Source of the DNA: Oscillospiraceae bacterium
GTDB taxonomy: Bacteria > Bacillota > Clostridia > Oscillospirales > Ruminococcaceae
Assembly (NCBI GenBank): GCA_017518255.1
Contig: JAFWVK010000040.1
Span: 124,001-188,000, forward strand
DNA: 64,000 bases
Direction: 5' to 3'
Made by a program: the position numbers and the translations under genes. Numbering within the stretch: the stretch's first letter is position 1; every line of letters starts with the position of its first letter. Under the pieces are notes generated by a model. That model had not been told where the DNA came from and ran no database searches. It saw nothing but the letters and a program-made list of their open reading frames with translations. Below are positions 8,765 through 18,301 of the stretch, in pieces.

Positions 8765-8802
8765 TTCAGACAGTGTCCTCATTCAAGGGAACACTGTCTG
8801 AA
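8765..8802. terminator. Perfect 12-bp inverted repeat between GH9 and NAGPA copy 2
   Basis: TTCAGACAGTGT (8765-8776) and its exact complement (8791-8802) enclose a 14-nt loop, 12 nt after the GH9 stop. There is no strong U-tract on the minus strand. It may act as an mRNA-end stabiliser or partial terminator, or as an operator for the next gene. Confidence 0.5.
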
Positions 8803-8814
8803 CTACTCTAAATG

Positions 8815-11529
8815 TTATTTTCCGAGCTCGCTGCTTTTTGCAAGTCCAGCCAGGAACCTGAGAAGCAGTATCAGGTCGGAGTTATTGATTGAGCCGTCTT
8901 TCTTACAGTCGGCATTCAGCTTGCCCTGCTCTGTGACGCCGCACTTGATATCTTCGGAAGCGACTCTGGCGAGCAGTACGGCATCCAGAACGTCAACCGT
9001 ACCGTTGCAGTCCACGTCACCGTATTTGACAGCAGAAGACGGTTGATCGTCAGGCTCCTGTTTATTGGTCTTAGCTGTGTTTCCGTCGGGATCTACACCC
9101 CAGACCTGTTCGCCTTCCACATACATCGTAATGAGGTCAAATTCTTCCGGTGCAGCGTTCAGAGAAACGCCCTTTTCCTCTGCGGAAGCCATGCCCTGAC
9201 GGCTGTAATCATTGGACGGATCCCAGATAAACTCATAATCCGCATTCTGAACCTGATCCATGATTGCGAACTGATATGCCATCTTTCCGTAGAACTTGTA
9301 GTCAGACCATGTAAACTCAACGTAGCAGTCGCCTTCATCGTTCACCTGAACGACCTCATAGGTAACCTTGTGCTCGCCGTTGGAGTCAGATGCCATCATG
9401 TCGTAGTCCGGACGAATCTGAATATCCTCAAACTTTCCGCCCTGTTCAAGAATTTCGGAAATGTTGAAGTAGTAGCGGATCTTAATCTCGTCAAGATAAC
9501 GCGGCGGACGGGTTGTCTGATTCGTGAATTCGATCAGAACCTGTGTTGCCATTTCGTCTTCCTGACCGACTGCCGCTTTCAGAGTGAATTCCTGAAGTTC
9601 TTCTGCTGTCTTGTAGTCTGCTTCCTTGATCGGGAAAACCTCGTCATTATGCATATCCTCCGTACCGAAGAAGTGATACAGACCTGCACAGGCGCCGACG
9701 GCTGCGGCATTGTAGTCAACCGCAACTTCGTTATAAACATAGTCTTTGGTGATATCGCGGTGCCAGTCGCCGGCATCGGGTCCGCCGACCAGTGCGCCCC
9801 AGAGAATATGCACCTGATCCGCCGGATGATCCATATTCAGATCCTGAGAGCCATGCGATGCGCGGTGATGCGGATGCGAAGCTGCTGTCGGGGACCAGCC
9901 GACGATATACGGGCGGTTCATCGGGTTTTTGCCCATAATGTATTCCATCTGTCCCTCTGCCCACTTTGCAAAGCGCAGCGGATCCTCGTTCTTTTCGTGG
10001 TTCTCCGCTTCCTTTGCGTAAACAAGGCAGCAGAGCTCGCCGGCGGTGTTGTAACGTGCGGAGCCGTATTCGTTCAGCATGGAGAAGCCGGCAGGAGTCT
10101 TTTTCAGGAAGTCGGTCGCCTCCGGTTTTTCCGGCTGTGTATCCCACTCAAACTCCTTATTCCAGATCGTATCGACCAGACCCGGATCGAGGTGGGTGAT
10201 GCCAGACCAGTACTCGCAGTTCCAGCGGAAGATGTACCAGTCGCGCTCCAGATTGGTGACCGGCGCGAGCTTTGCGAACACGCCGCCCCAGACAGTATCC
10301 CAGCAGTGAACCCAGATGTTGTTCCAGCAGTTGTTGGTATCCTTCATGATTCTTCTTAACCAGCCGGTATACGGGTGACCGCCGTTGTCGAACTCGACGG
10401 ACTCATCAACCTGAATGATCGGCGTAATATACTTCTCGTAGGATTTCTCGTTGCGGACAGAAATATCGCCGTCACAGTCGCAGTAATACAGCCAGACAGC
10501 CGCCCACGAAATCTCATCGTAGTCGTAGCTGGATTCGTAGAAGCCGCCGTCATAGCCGCGGGTCAGAACAGTCAGTCCTTCATCTTCTTCATGCGAATTC
10601 ACTGCCATTTCGTACAGATCTTTCGCACCCTTCAGGCACTTCTTCGCATAATCCGGATCGGTGTCCTTAAAGTTCAGGTAGCTGATTGCAAGAGCAGCGG
10701 AAGCACCGGCACACATATCGGATGCGCGGGAATCCTTCTGCTTTGCCTTTGCCTTTGCCTCGTTGGATTCGGTATCCGAGACACCGGAAGCGTCAAAGTG
10801 AATCACGTTTTCCTCGGTGCAGAGATAGGCAGGTCTTGCAAAGTCGAGCAGATGCTCACCCTGCAAATCCGGCGTAAGCCAGTAGTTGTGGTCAATGTTG
10901 CCCTCACCGACCTGATAGCAATATGCCAGCAGCTTGCCGTCCTTGTCATAGAACAGGGCTTTCAGGTAGAAATCGGTGAACGCACGCAGAATCCGCTCCA
11001 TATGCTCGGCATTGCCGGTATTTTCATACGCATCGCGGAATTCGTAATAACCCCAGCCCAGAGTAGACGCTGCATAGGAGCCAGGGAGGCCGAATTTCAC
11101 ATGGTCGCCGGCATCGTGCATACCGCCCTCAAGGTCGAGGCAGCCGTCTCCGTCCGGATCAAGCTCATCCCTGTGCTCCTCAATCCAGTCATTCGGCAGG
11201 TTAATGCCCTTAAAGTCCGCGCCGTACTGTTTCAGCGGAATATGTGCGTCTTCCATATGGCAGTCACCGCGCCATTCCAGCAGCCCAGTACTCTTGCCGC
11301 ACTTGTTTGCATCGTAGAAGCTCAGTGTGTACTGCATACCTCTTGCGAAGTCAACAGTGACATCGTCGTAGGAGAACGTAGACGGATCAGGGAACACCTT
11401 ATCCTTGTCATCGACCTTTCCCGGATCCTCTCCGGCTGTTGCTGCTGCCTGCATCATCATGCTTCCCGTCATCAGAACAGAAAGGCCGATGCACAGTCCG
11501 GTTTGAAGAATTTTCTTTGCTCGCTTCAT
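8815..11529 (-). CDS. Cellulosomal GH9 endoglucanase with CBM3c and C-terminal dockerin (904 aa)
   Basis: A ribosome site AAAGGGGCG precedes the ATG. The signal peptide covers about 1-32. The GH9 (alpha/alpha)6 domain spans about 55-640, with the nucleophile/base motif DAGDH (139-143), GWGYYEF, the HHRASHGS histidine motif and the acid-bearing NEVAVDYNAA near its end. A CBM3c-like beta-sandwich follows (about 650-800; RYYFNISEIL, IWDPSNDYS). The type I dockerin is at about 834-904 (GDVDCNGTVDVLDAVLLAR, ADCKKDGSINNSDLILLL). GH9-CBM3c enzymes are usually processive endoglucanases of cellulosomes. Export is by Sec and assembly by cohesin binding. A second GH9-CBM3c-dockerin gene at 37.4-40.0 kb has a nearly identical dockerin. 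Confidence 0.96.
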   Translation of the reverse strand: MKRAKKILQTGLCIGLSVLMTGSMMMQAAATAGEDPGKVDDKDKVFPDPSTFSYDDVTVDFARGMQYTLSFYDANKCGKSTGLLEWRGDCHMEDAHIPLKQYGADFKGINLPNDWIEEHRDELDPDGDGCLDLEGGMHDAGDHVKFGLPGSYAASTLGWGYYEFRDAYENTGNAEHMERILRAFTDFYLKALFYDKDGKLLAYCYQVGEGNIDHNYWLTPDLQGEHLLDFARPAYLCTEENVIHFDASGVSDTESNEAKAKAKQKDSRASDMCAGASAALAISYLNFKDTDPDYAKKCLKGAKDLYEMAVNSHEEDEGLTVLTRGYDGGFYESSYDYDEISWAAVWLYYCDCDGDISVRNEKSYEKYITPIIQVDESVEFDNGGHPYTGWLRRIMKDTNNCWNNIWVHCWDTVWGGVFAKLAPVTNLERDWYIFRWNCEYWSGITHLDPGLVDTIWNKEFEWDTQPEKPEATDFLKKTPAGFSMLNEYGSARYNTAGELCCLVYAKEAENHEKNEDPLRFAKWAEGQMEYIMGKNPMNRPYIVGWSPTAASHPHHRASHGSQDLNMDHPADQVHILWGALVGGPDAGDWHRDITKDYVYNEVAVDYNAAAVGACAGLYHFFGTEDMHNDEVFPIKEADYKTAEELQEFTLKAAVGQEDEMATQVLIEFTNQTTRPPRYLDEIKIRYYFNISEILEQGGKFEDIQIRPDYDMMASDSNGEHKVTYEVVQVNDEGDCYVEFTWSDYKFYGKMAYQFAIMDQVQNADYEFIWDPSNDYSRQGMASAEEKGVSLNAAPEEFDLITMYVEGEQVWGVDPDGNTAKTNKQEPDDQPSSAVKYGDVDCNGTVDVLDAVLLARVASEDIKCGVTEQGKLNADCKKDGSINNSDLILLLRFLAGLAKSSELGK

Positions 11530-11639
11530 ACAATCGCCCCTTTACAAATTTTAGTCTTCAAATCCCCTTGAAATAAAGCCAAACACAATTCTTCTTTTTT
11601 CCGTACACGGCATACGTTCATCCCGGCTGCCGTGCATAA

Positions 11640-11649
11640 GAAACGTTTC
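11640..11649. promoter_or_regulatory. LacI/CcpA-type operator candidate upstream of the GH9 gene
   Basis: The palindrome GAAACGTTTC, in the context TTGAAACGTTTCTT on the minus strand, lies about 115 nt before the GH9 start and just beyond the secA stop. LacI-family repressors, including CcpA (cre), bind such CG-centred palindromes. No clear promoter could be assigned in the same gap. Confidence 0.35.
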
Positions 11650-11660
11650 AATACACCCGG

Positions 11661-14405
11661 TTATTTTTTCATCCCGCAGCAGAATTTATATTTTTTTCCG
11701 CTGCCGCAGGGACAAGGTGCATTCGGACCGACCTTTTTCTTCGAGGTCGCCTGCTGGGTAAAGCTGCCGTCACCTGCCCCGGCATTCGGTGCATCCGGCT
11801 TGGCAACCTGTTCGCGCTCCGGAATCTTATTATCCGGCAGCTTAATGGTCAGCAGAATCCGGACCGTATCCTCACGGATTGCATCAACCATTTCATCGAA
11901 CATCTGGAAGCCTTCATAGCGATACTCAACAACCGGGTTCTTCTGGGCATATCCGCGCAGACCCATACCGCGCTTCAGCTCATCCATATCGTCGATATGA
12001 GCCATCCACTTCGTATCGACCACTCTCAGCAGCACGACACGCTCCAGCTCACGCAGTTCATCGTGACCGATCACCTTTTCGCGCATTGCATATACGGCAA
12101 GCGTGCGATCCGTCAGCATCTTAATGATTTCGCTGCGCTCGGTTTTATTAACCTGCTCGTCATCCCAGTCAAAATCCTCCGGAACGGTAATCCAGTCCAT
12201 GAAGTATTCACGCAGACCGACCAGGTTCCAGCTGGATTTATCCAGCTCATCCGGCAGATAACGGCAGACCTCGCCGCTGATGAGTTCCTTAATCATGTCG
12301 GTAATGTATGCGTGGAGATCCTTGCCGTCCAGCACCTGTGCGCGCTGTCCGTAGATAATCTCTCTCTGCGCATTCATTACATCGTCGTAATTCAGAACAT
12401 TCTTACGGGTTGCAAAATGCATACCCTCAACCTTTTTCTGACAGGACTCGATGACTCTGGACATCATCTTGCTTTCGAGCGGCGTATTCTCGTCCACATT
12501 CAGTCTCGCCATCATATTTTCGAGGCGGTCTCCCGCGAAAATACGCATCAGGTTATCCTCAACAGAGAGGAAGAAGCGGCTCTCGCCCTCATCACCCTGA
12601 CGGCCGGAACGTCCGCGAAGCTGGTTGTCAATCCGGCGGGATTCATGACGCTCTGTACCGAGAATAAACAGACCGCCCGCCTTTTTGACATCAATTGCCT
12701 TTTCCTTTACCTCTTCATTATACTTGTCATACAGAGAGCGGTAAACCTCTCTTGCTGCAAGGATTTCCTCATCCTCGGTATCGGCATAGCCGACAGCCTC
12801 CGTGATAATCTCCTCCGGAATCTCGCGCTTGCGCATTTCCGCTTTCGCGAGGAATTCCGCATTACCGCCTAGCATGATATCGGTACCGCGTCCTGCCATG
12901 TTCGTCGCAATGGTAACGGCGCCGAGCTTACCGGCCTGCGCAACAATTTCCGCTTCCTTTGCGTGATACTTCGCGTTGAGAACCTCGTGCTTGATGCCGC
13001 GGCGCTTCAGCATATCCGAAAGGCGCTCGGACTTGTCAATCGAAACAGTACCGACCAGAACCGGTTGTCCCTTCTTGTTGCATTCCACAATCTGGTCAAT
13101 AATCGCCGCATATTTTGCCTTTTCGGTACGGTATACATAGTCCGGCTGATCAATGCGGATAACCGGTCTGTTCGTCGGGATGGAAATGACGTCGAGCTTA
13201 TAGATCTCGCGGAATTCGTCCTCTTCGGTCATTGCCGTACCGGTCATACCGGAAAGCTTTTTATAAAGGCGGAAATAGTTCTGGAATGTAATCGTCGCAA
13301 GTGTCTTGGATTCATGCTTGACCTTAACGCCTTCTTTTGCTTCAATCGCCTGATGCAGACCCTCGTTATAGCGTCTGCCCATCATCAGACGTCCGGTATT
13401 TTCATCAACAATGATGATTTCGTCATCTTTGACAACATAATCGGTATCAAGATGCATGATGCCGTGTGCTTTCAGCGCCTGATTCACATGATGCAGCAGC
13501 GTCATATTCTCAACATCCATGAGATTATCCACATGGAAATACTGTTCTGCCTTTTTCACGCCGCGGCGGGTAATTGTCGCAGTTTTCGCTTTCTCGTCGA
13601 TAATGTAATCGGCATCCTCGTAAGCTTCGTCCTGATCCTCCTTATCATCCGTCTCGACGACGGTGATCGGCGTCAGGGTACGTGCAAAGCGATCCGCCTG
13701 TTCATAAAGCTCGGTAGACTTATCGCCTCTGCCGGAGATAATCAGCGGCGTTCTGGCTTCGTCAATGAGAATGGAGTCCACCTCGTCCACGATTGCAAAA
13801 TTCGGCTCGCGCTGCACGCGGTCTCTTTTATAAGTAACCATATTGTCACGCAGATAATCAAAGCCCATTTCATTGTTGGTACCGTAGGTAACATCGCAGT
13901 TATAAGCTTCTCTGCGCTGATCGTTGTTCAGATCGTGAATGATGCATCCGACGGTCAGACCGAGGAAACGGAGCACCTTTCCCATTTCATCCGACTGTGT
14001 TTTCGCAAGGTAATCGTTGACCGTAACAACATGCACGCCCTGCCCTGCCAGACCGTTCAGATACGAAGCAACACAGGCAACCAGTGTTTTACCTTCACCG
14101 GTTTTCATTTCGGCGATTCTGCCCTGATGCAGAACAATCGCACCGATAATCTGAACCGGGAACGGCTTTTTTCCGAGAATACGGTCGGCAGCCTCACGGA
14201 CAGTCGCAAGCGCCTCAACCATAATATCATCAAGAGTTTCGCCGTTTTCAAGACGCTCCTTGAATTCCTTGGTCTTTGCTTTCAGTGCTGTATCGGAAAG
14301 TCCCTGATACTCCTCATCCAGCTCAAGAACCTTCTTTTTGATCGGTTCGATTTTTGCAAGTTCCTTCTCACTGTACGAACCGAAAATTCTGTCGAATAAT
14401 CCCAT
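11661..14405 (-). CDS. secA: Preprotein translocase ATPase SecA
   Basis: The start at 14405 (MGLFDRIFGSYSEKELAKI) follows AAAGGCGG. The Walker A-like MKTGEGKT, HVVTVNDYLA, the DEVDSILIDEARTPLIISG helicase motif and AGRGTDIMLGG are all present. The C-terminal zinc-binding tail reads CPCGSGKKYKFCCG. The length of 914 aa is normal for Firmicutes SecA1. It powers Sec export of unfolded proteins through SecYEG, including the dockerin proteins encoded nearby. It has its own promoter at 14486-14514. Confidence 0.98.
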   Translation of the reverse strand: MGLFDRIFGSYSEKELAKIEPIKKKVLELDEEYQGLSDTALKAKTKEFKERLENGETLDDIMVEALATVREAADRILGKKPFPVQIIGAIVLHQGRIAEMKTGEGKTLVACVASYLNGLAGQGVHVVTVNDYLAKTQSDEMGKVLRFLGLTVGCIIHDLNNDQRREAYNCDVTYGTNNEMGFDYLRDNMVTYKRDRVQREPNFAIVDEVDSILIDEARTPLIISGRGDKSTELYEQADRFARTLTPITVVETDDKEDQDEAYEDADYIIDEKAKTATITRRGVKKAEQYFHVDNLMDVENMTLLHHVNQALKAHGIMHLDTDYVVKDDEIIIVDENTGRLMMGRRYNEGLHQAIEAKEGVKVKHESKTLATITFQNYFRLYKKLSGMTGTAMTEEDEFREIYKLDVISIPTNRPVIRIDQPDYVYRTEKAKYAAIIDQIVECNKKGQPVLVGTVSIDKSERLSDMLKRRGIKHEVLNAKYHAKEAEIVAQAGKLGAVTIATNMAGRGTDIMLGGNAEFLAKAEMRKREIPEEIITEAVGYADTEDEEILAAREVYRSLYDKYNEEVKEKAIDVKKAGGLFILGTERHESRRIDNQLRGRSGRQGDEGESRFFLSVEDNLMRIFAGDRLENMMARLNVDENTPLESKMMSRVIESCQKKVEGMHFATRKNVLNYDDVMNAQREIIYGQRAQVLDGKDLHAYITDMIKELISGEVCRYLPDELDKSSWNLVGLREYFMDWITVPEDFDWDDEQVNKTERSEIIKMLTDRTLAVYAMREKVIGHDELRELERVVLLRVVDTKWMAHIDDMDELKRGMGLRGYAQKNPVVEYRYEGFQMFDEMVDAIREDTVRILLTIKLPDNKIPEREQVAKPDAPNAGAGDGSFTQQATSKKKVGPNAPCPCGSGKKYKFCCGMKK

Positions 14406-14485
14406 TATATAACCGCCTTTATCTTTACTTGGCAATGACACAGTCACGGAACGACAGCCCTATCTGTGTGATTCCATACTCTTTC

Positions 14486-14514
14486 AGTTTACTATATCTT
14501 GCGCAATTTGTCAA
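14486..14514 (-). promoter_or_regulatory. secA promoter
   Basis: Minus-strand TTGACA (14509-14514), 17 nt, TAAACT (14486-14491). Confidence 0.75.
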
Positions 14515-14546
14515 TAGTATTCCGGAAAAAAAGCAGAAAACTGCGC

Positions 14547-15533
14547 TTACGATTCTTCCGGCTCGTCCGTTTCGGGTTCTTCCGCCTCATCATGCAGCCA
14601 TGATTCAATCAGATATTTCGGACGCGCTTTGGTTTCCAGATAGATTTTGCCGATATACTCGCCGATGATTCCGATAGCGAGAAGCTGAAGCCCGCCGATC
14701 GCCCAGATGGAAAAGACCGTGGAAGTCCAGCCGGCGACCGTATGGCCGGTAATATGCCGGATCAGAGAATAGAGCAGAATCAGGAAGCTCGTGAAAAAGA
14801 TCCCGATGCCGATTGAAGTAATCAGGCGGATCGGCTTGACCGAGAGCGACGTAATGCCCTGTGCCGCAAAAGAAATCATTTTGCGCAGCGGATACTTTGA
14901 TTCACCGGCGAAACGCTCGCCGCGTTCGTAGTATACCTCTGCGGTCGGATAGCCGATCATCGGAACCATGCCGCGCAGGAACAGGTTGACCTCACGGAAT
15001 TCGGAAAGCCCCTCCAGCGCCCTGCGGCTCATCAGTCTGTAATCCGCATGATCCTCGACCATTTCGACGCCCATGCGCTTCATCAGCTTATAAAAGCTGC
15101 GTGCGGTTGTCCGTTTGAAGAAGGTGTCGGTATCCCGCTGACTGCGGACACCGTACACAATGTCGGTTCCCTCCTCAAAATACTGAATCATCTCGTCGAT
15201 TGCTTCTATATCGTCCTGCAAATCCGCATCGAGAGAAATCGCGGCATCACAGTGATCCTTTACCTGCATCAGTCCGGCATACAGCGCATTCTGATGTCCC
15301 TCATTCCGGGAAAGCTTCACGCCGTCAAACATCTGCGGCAGCTTCTGATGCAGCTTGGAGATGATTTTCCATGTTCTGTCCTTGGAGCCGTCATCCACAA
15401 ACACCACTCTGCTGTCCTCGGTGATGATGCCGTCTCTTTTCAGCGTCTTCATTTTTCTGTTCAGGCGCTTTGCCGTTTCGGGCAGAACCTCCTCTTCGTT
15501 ATAGCAGGGAACAACAAGATAAACCGTTTTCAA
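14547..15533 (-). CDS. Family 2 glycosyltransferase, GtrB/DPM1-like, membrane-anchored (328 aa)
   Basis: I place the start at the TTG at 15533: ACGGAGGT lies 8 nt upstream, and the protein then begins LKTVYLVVPCYNEEEVLPET, as GT2 proteins do. The GT-A domain includes FVDDGSKDRTW, SLDADLQDD and a YRLMSRRAL region. Two C-terminal membrane helices (about 230-255 and 265-290) follow. This matches the polyprenyl-phosphate glycosyltransferase group (GtrB, YkcC), which loads a sugar onto undecaprenyl phosphate. The acidic tail is rich in Glu. The gene starts 20 nt after murD and shares the galK-murD transcript, suggesting a cell-surface glycan role. Confidence 0.88.
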   Translation of the reverse strand: MKTVYLVVPCYNEEEVLPETAKRLNRKMKTLKRDGIITEDSRVVFVDDGSKDRTWKIISKLHQKLPQMFDGVKLSRNEGHQNALYAGLMQVKDHCDAAISLDADLQDDIEAIDEMIQYFEEGTDIVYGVRSQRDTDTFFKRTTARSFYKLMKRMGVEMVEDHADYRLMSRRALEGLSEFREVNLFLRGMVPMIGYPTAEVYYERGERFAGESKYPLRKMISFAAQGITSLSVKPIRLITSIGIGIFFTSFLILLYSLIRHITGHTVAGWTSTVFSIWAIGGLQLLAIGIIGEYIGKIYLETKARPKYLIESWLHDEAEEPETDEPEES

Positions 15534-15552
15534 AATATGCGACCTCCGTTCG

Positions 15553-16878
15553 TTATTCTTCGGCAAGCTGACGGAAATGCTCACCGCGTTTTTCAAAATT
15601 CCGATAGACATTATAACTTGCCGCTGCCGGTGAAAGCAGACAGATTTTCCCTTTTTGTGTCAGTTTTTTCGCCTGTTTTACAGCTTCCGGCAGACCGTCG
15701 GCATAGGTCAGCCGCGGAAGAAGCGCATCCGGCGCTTCGCGGTAAATCCGTTTGCCGGAATCCGACATCAGGATGATATGCGGAACCGGAGATGTCACAA
15801 GATAATCCAGAAGAGGCTGATAAGAAATGCCTCTGTCCATACCGCCGATCAGCACGGTATCGGTATCCGGAAGACTGCTCAGTGCCTGAATACAGGTCTC
15901 GCACGCAGTGGAAATCGAGTCGTCGTACCAGCGGATTCCGTGAAAGGTTCCGATCGGGGAAAGCCTGTGCGGAAGCGGCTGAAAGCTCTGTATTCCGCGC
16001 AGAATATCGGCATCGAAAACACCCATCCGTTTCGCAAGCGCATATACGACAGCGCAGTTATATCGGTTATGAACGCCTGTCAGTGCCATGTCATCCGGCA
16101 GTCTGAGCGTTTCACCGCGGTAAAAAACAGTATTTCCGTGCAGCAGCGAAACATCCGCCTCCGGGTTATCCATTTCAAGGCGGAGAATTTGCGCACGGCA
16201 GTCTCCCGGAACAGGAAGCCCTTTCTGACCGCAGATCAGAATATCTCCCTCCTGCTGATTCCGGTAGATATTCTCCTTGCAGTAAGCGTAGTATTCAAAT
16301 GTTCCGTAATGGTCGAGATGTTCCTCATACAAATTCAGGAACACCGCCGTTTTCGGGGAAACATGGTTATATTCAAGCTGATGCACGCCTGTTTCCATGA
16401 CAATCACGGTTTCCGGCGTAATCTGTTCATAGAGATCCGCAGTCGGAATGCCGATATTCCCGCCGAGAACCGATGGAACTCCCGCAGTTTGCAGAACATG
16501 GTAAAGCAGAGCGGAGGTTGTGGACTTGCCCTTTGTACCGGTAATGCCGATGCACTGGCTGCGGTATGCAGAGAGGAAAAGCTCTGTCAGAGAGGTCACG
16601 AGGCATCTGAGCTGACCGGGTTTATGCCCTTCCGTCAGAACAATTCCGGGACTTTTGAACACAATATCGTACTGTGCCATTGCATCCTGATAATCTTCGC
16701 CGATATGCAGTTCTGCACATTCCGGCGCATCGCTGACCGGATTGGCGTCGGCGATGCCGAGCGCGGCAAATCCGCTAATCTGCATCAGCCGTCTGCAAAG
16801 CGCCCTGCCCTCTCTGCCGTAGCCAAGCAGCAGCACGCGCTTCCCTTCCGTTTCCGCTTTCAGTTGCTTTAAGAGCAT
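15553..16878 (-). CDS. murD: UDP-N-acetylmuramoylalanine--D-glutamate ligase (MurD)
   Basis: The 441-aa product has three Mur-ligase domains: an N-terminal Rossmann part with LLLGYGREGRA (16-26), an ATP-binding core with GITGTKGKSTTS (111-122), and a C-terminal domain with WYDDSIST and LIGGMDRGISYQPL. Mur ligases usually have GTNGK[ST]; the Asn is Lys here, and the C-terminal DSxAT-type motif reads DSIST. It is therefore a divergent MurD or MurD-like ligase, still expected to add D-Glu to UDP-MurNAc-Ala in the cytoplasm. The ATG overlaps the galK 3' end by 10 bp, which points to translational coupling. Confidence 0.85.
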   Translation of the reverse strand: MLLKQLKAETEGKRVLLLGYGREGRALCRRLMQISGFAALGIADANPVSDAPECAELHIGEDYQDAMAQYDIVFKSPGIVLTEGHKPGQLRCLVTSLTELFLSAYRSQCIGITGTKGKSTTSALLYHVLQTAGVPSVLGGNIGIPTADLYEQITPETVIVMETGVHQLEYNHVSPKTAVFLNLYEEHLDHYGTFEYYAYCKENIYRNQQEGDILICGQKGLPVPGDCRAQILRLEMDNPEADVSLLHGNTVFYRGETLRLPDDMALTGVHNRYNCAVVYALAKRMGVFDADILRGIQSFQPLPHRLSPIGTFHGIRWYDDSISTACETCIQALSSLPDTDTVLIGGMDRGISYQPLLDYLVTSPVPHIILMSDSGKRIYREAPDALLPRLTYADGLPEAVKQAKKLTQKGKICLLSPAAASYNVYRNFEKRGEHFRQLAEE

Positions 16879-18185
16879 ACTGTCTCTCCTTCCCAGAGCG
16901 CACAGGCTCCGCAGTTGCGGATCCGAAGCACCTGACAGGCACCCGCCCCGAACACGGCATCCGCCTGCCGCCGGAAATCTTCCGCACAGCCGGCAGGTAC
17001 ATAAGCCTGAACGGTTCCGGCAAAGCCGCCGCCGTGAACGCGGAATGCACCCGAACCGTCAAGCAGCTTCTCACAGAGCGCCAGTGCAACGGCAACCGCC
17101 TGCCGATTCGTGCTTCCGGCTGCAAAAATATTCTGAAGGGCACAAGTAGATGACCTTCCCGACTCCGAAACCAGTGCGAGATAATCGGAAAAACGTCCCT
17201 CCCGCAGCGCTTCAGCCTGCTTCCGTACCCGTTTGTTTTCGCTGTAAAAATGCACGGCACGGAGAACCGCACGGTCACCGCACCGGCTCCGCAGCCGGGA
17301 AATCCCGCTCCAGAAAAGCTCCTCGTCGGTATCCCGCAGTACTTCGCAGCCAAGTTCCGCCGCAACCGTCTTCATCTCCGCAGGTACCGCCGCATATTCT
17401 TCTGTCAAATCAGCATGATCGGCTCCGGAATCAATGATACAGAGCACATATCCCTCCGCAGGAAGATTCAGGTCAAGCTGCTCCCACTTCGGGTTCTGCG
17501 GATCGGCAAAATCAATTGCGGTCACGCCGCCGAGGGCACACGCCATCTGATCCATCAGACCGCAGGGCTTTCCGAAGTAAACATTTTCCGCATACTGCGC
17601 AATCATTGCAAGCTCAGCGGGTGAAAACGCGCCGCCTGCAAAGAAATCGCTGCAAATTGTTCCGATCATCACCTCGAAGGCGGCGGAAGACGAAAGGCCG
17701 CTCCCTTTCTGCACATCTGAAATCATATAAGCGCAGAATCCGCCCGGCCGGTATCCGAGTTCCGCAAATCTTGCAGCTGTCCCGCGCAGGAGCGAAGCAG
17801 AGGTTCCCGCCTCGCCGTCATGAATTTCGAGGTCATCTGCCGGAAGAACAGTCTCCGGATACCCCTCTGACTGAATCCGCATCATTCCGTCATCTGTCCT
17901 TGCGGCAACCGCGATGATATCCAGACTGATCCCGCCTGCCAGCACGCAGCCGTGCTGATGATCGGTATGATTGCCGCCGAGTTCCGTTCTGCCGGAAACC
18001 GAAAAAACGCGAACCGGCTGTTCGCCGTATTTTACGGTAAATGCATCAACCGCAGAGAGAATCCGCCGGCGGTACGGCTCGGTCTGTTCCGTTTCAATGC
18101 TGTATATCCTTTTCAGCACGGCATCAAACACCCCGGAACATAACCGGTCTTTCAGCTCATCCGGCATCAGAAAAGCATTCTCCAT
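16869..18185 (-). CDS. galK: Galactokinase
   Basis: The start at 18185 follows AGGAG by 7 nt. GHMP-kinase motif 1 reads SGRTELGGNHTDHQHG (64-79), the form common in clostridial galactokinases. Motif 2 is QKGSGLSSSAAF (159-170) and motif 3 VHGGGFAGT. The length of 438 aa is slightly above the E. coli enzyme. It phosphorylates galactose to galactose-1-phosphate in the Leloir pathway. It is unusual that the downstream partners are murD and a polyprenyl GT2 rather than galT or galE. It has its own promoter at 18218-18246. Confidence 0.95.
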   Translation of the reverse strand: MENAFLMPDELKDRLCSGVFDAVLKRIYSIETEQTEPYRRRILSAVDAFTVKYGEQPVRVFSVSGRTELGGNHTDHQHGCVLAGGISLDIIAVAARTDDGMMRIQSEGYPETVLPADDLEIHDGEAGTSASLLRGTAARFAELGYRPGGFCAYMISDVQKGSGLSSSAAFEVMIGTICSDFFAGGAFSPAELAMIAQYAENVYFGKPCGLMDQMACALGGVTAIDFADPQNPKWEQLDLNLPAEGYVLCIIDSGADHADLTEEYAAVPAEMKTVAAELGCEVLRDTDEELFWSGISRLRSRCGDRAVLRAVHFYSENKRVRKQAEALREGRFSDYLALVSESGRSSTCALQNIFAAGSTNRQAVAVALALCEKLLDGSGAFRVHGGGFAGTVQAYVPAGCAEDFRRQADAVFGAGACQVLRIRNCGACALWEGETVCS

Positions 18186-18217
18186 GCAGACTTCTCCTAT
18201 CATACAAGAATACTTCT

Positions 18218-18246
18218 ATTATAGCGAATCCGAAAGAAAAACGCAA
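18218..18246 (-). promoter_or_regulatory. Promoter of galK-murD-GT2
   Basis: Minus-strand TTGCGT (18241-18246), 17 nt, TATAAT (18218-18223), about 33 nt before the galK ATG. Confidence 0.7.
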
Positions 18247-18301
18247 GCGCTGAGAACCGTTTTATAAGTTTGACCAAAAATCCTGCGGATAAACGCAAAA
18301 A

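Noticed and set aside
10375-14399. Plus-strand frames of about 400-480 codons opposite the first GH9 and secA
   Set aside because: They lie exactly opposite well-supported genes in the codon-complement frame, have Ile/Arg/His-rich nonsense composition and no ribosome sites.
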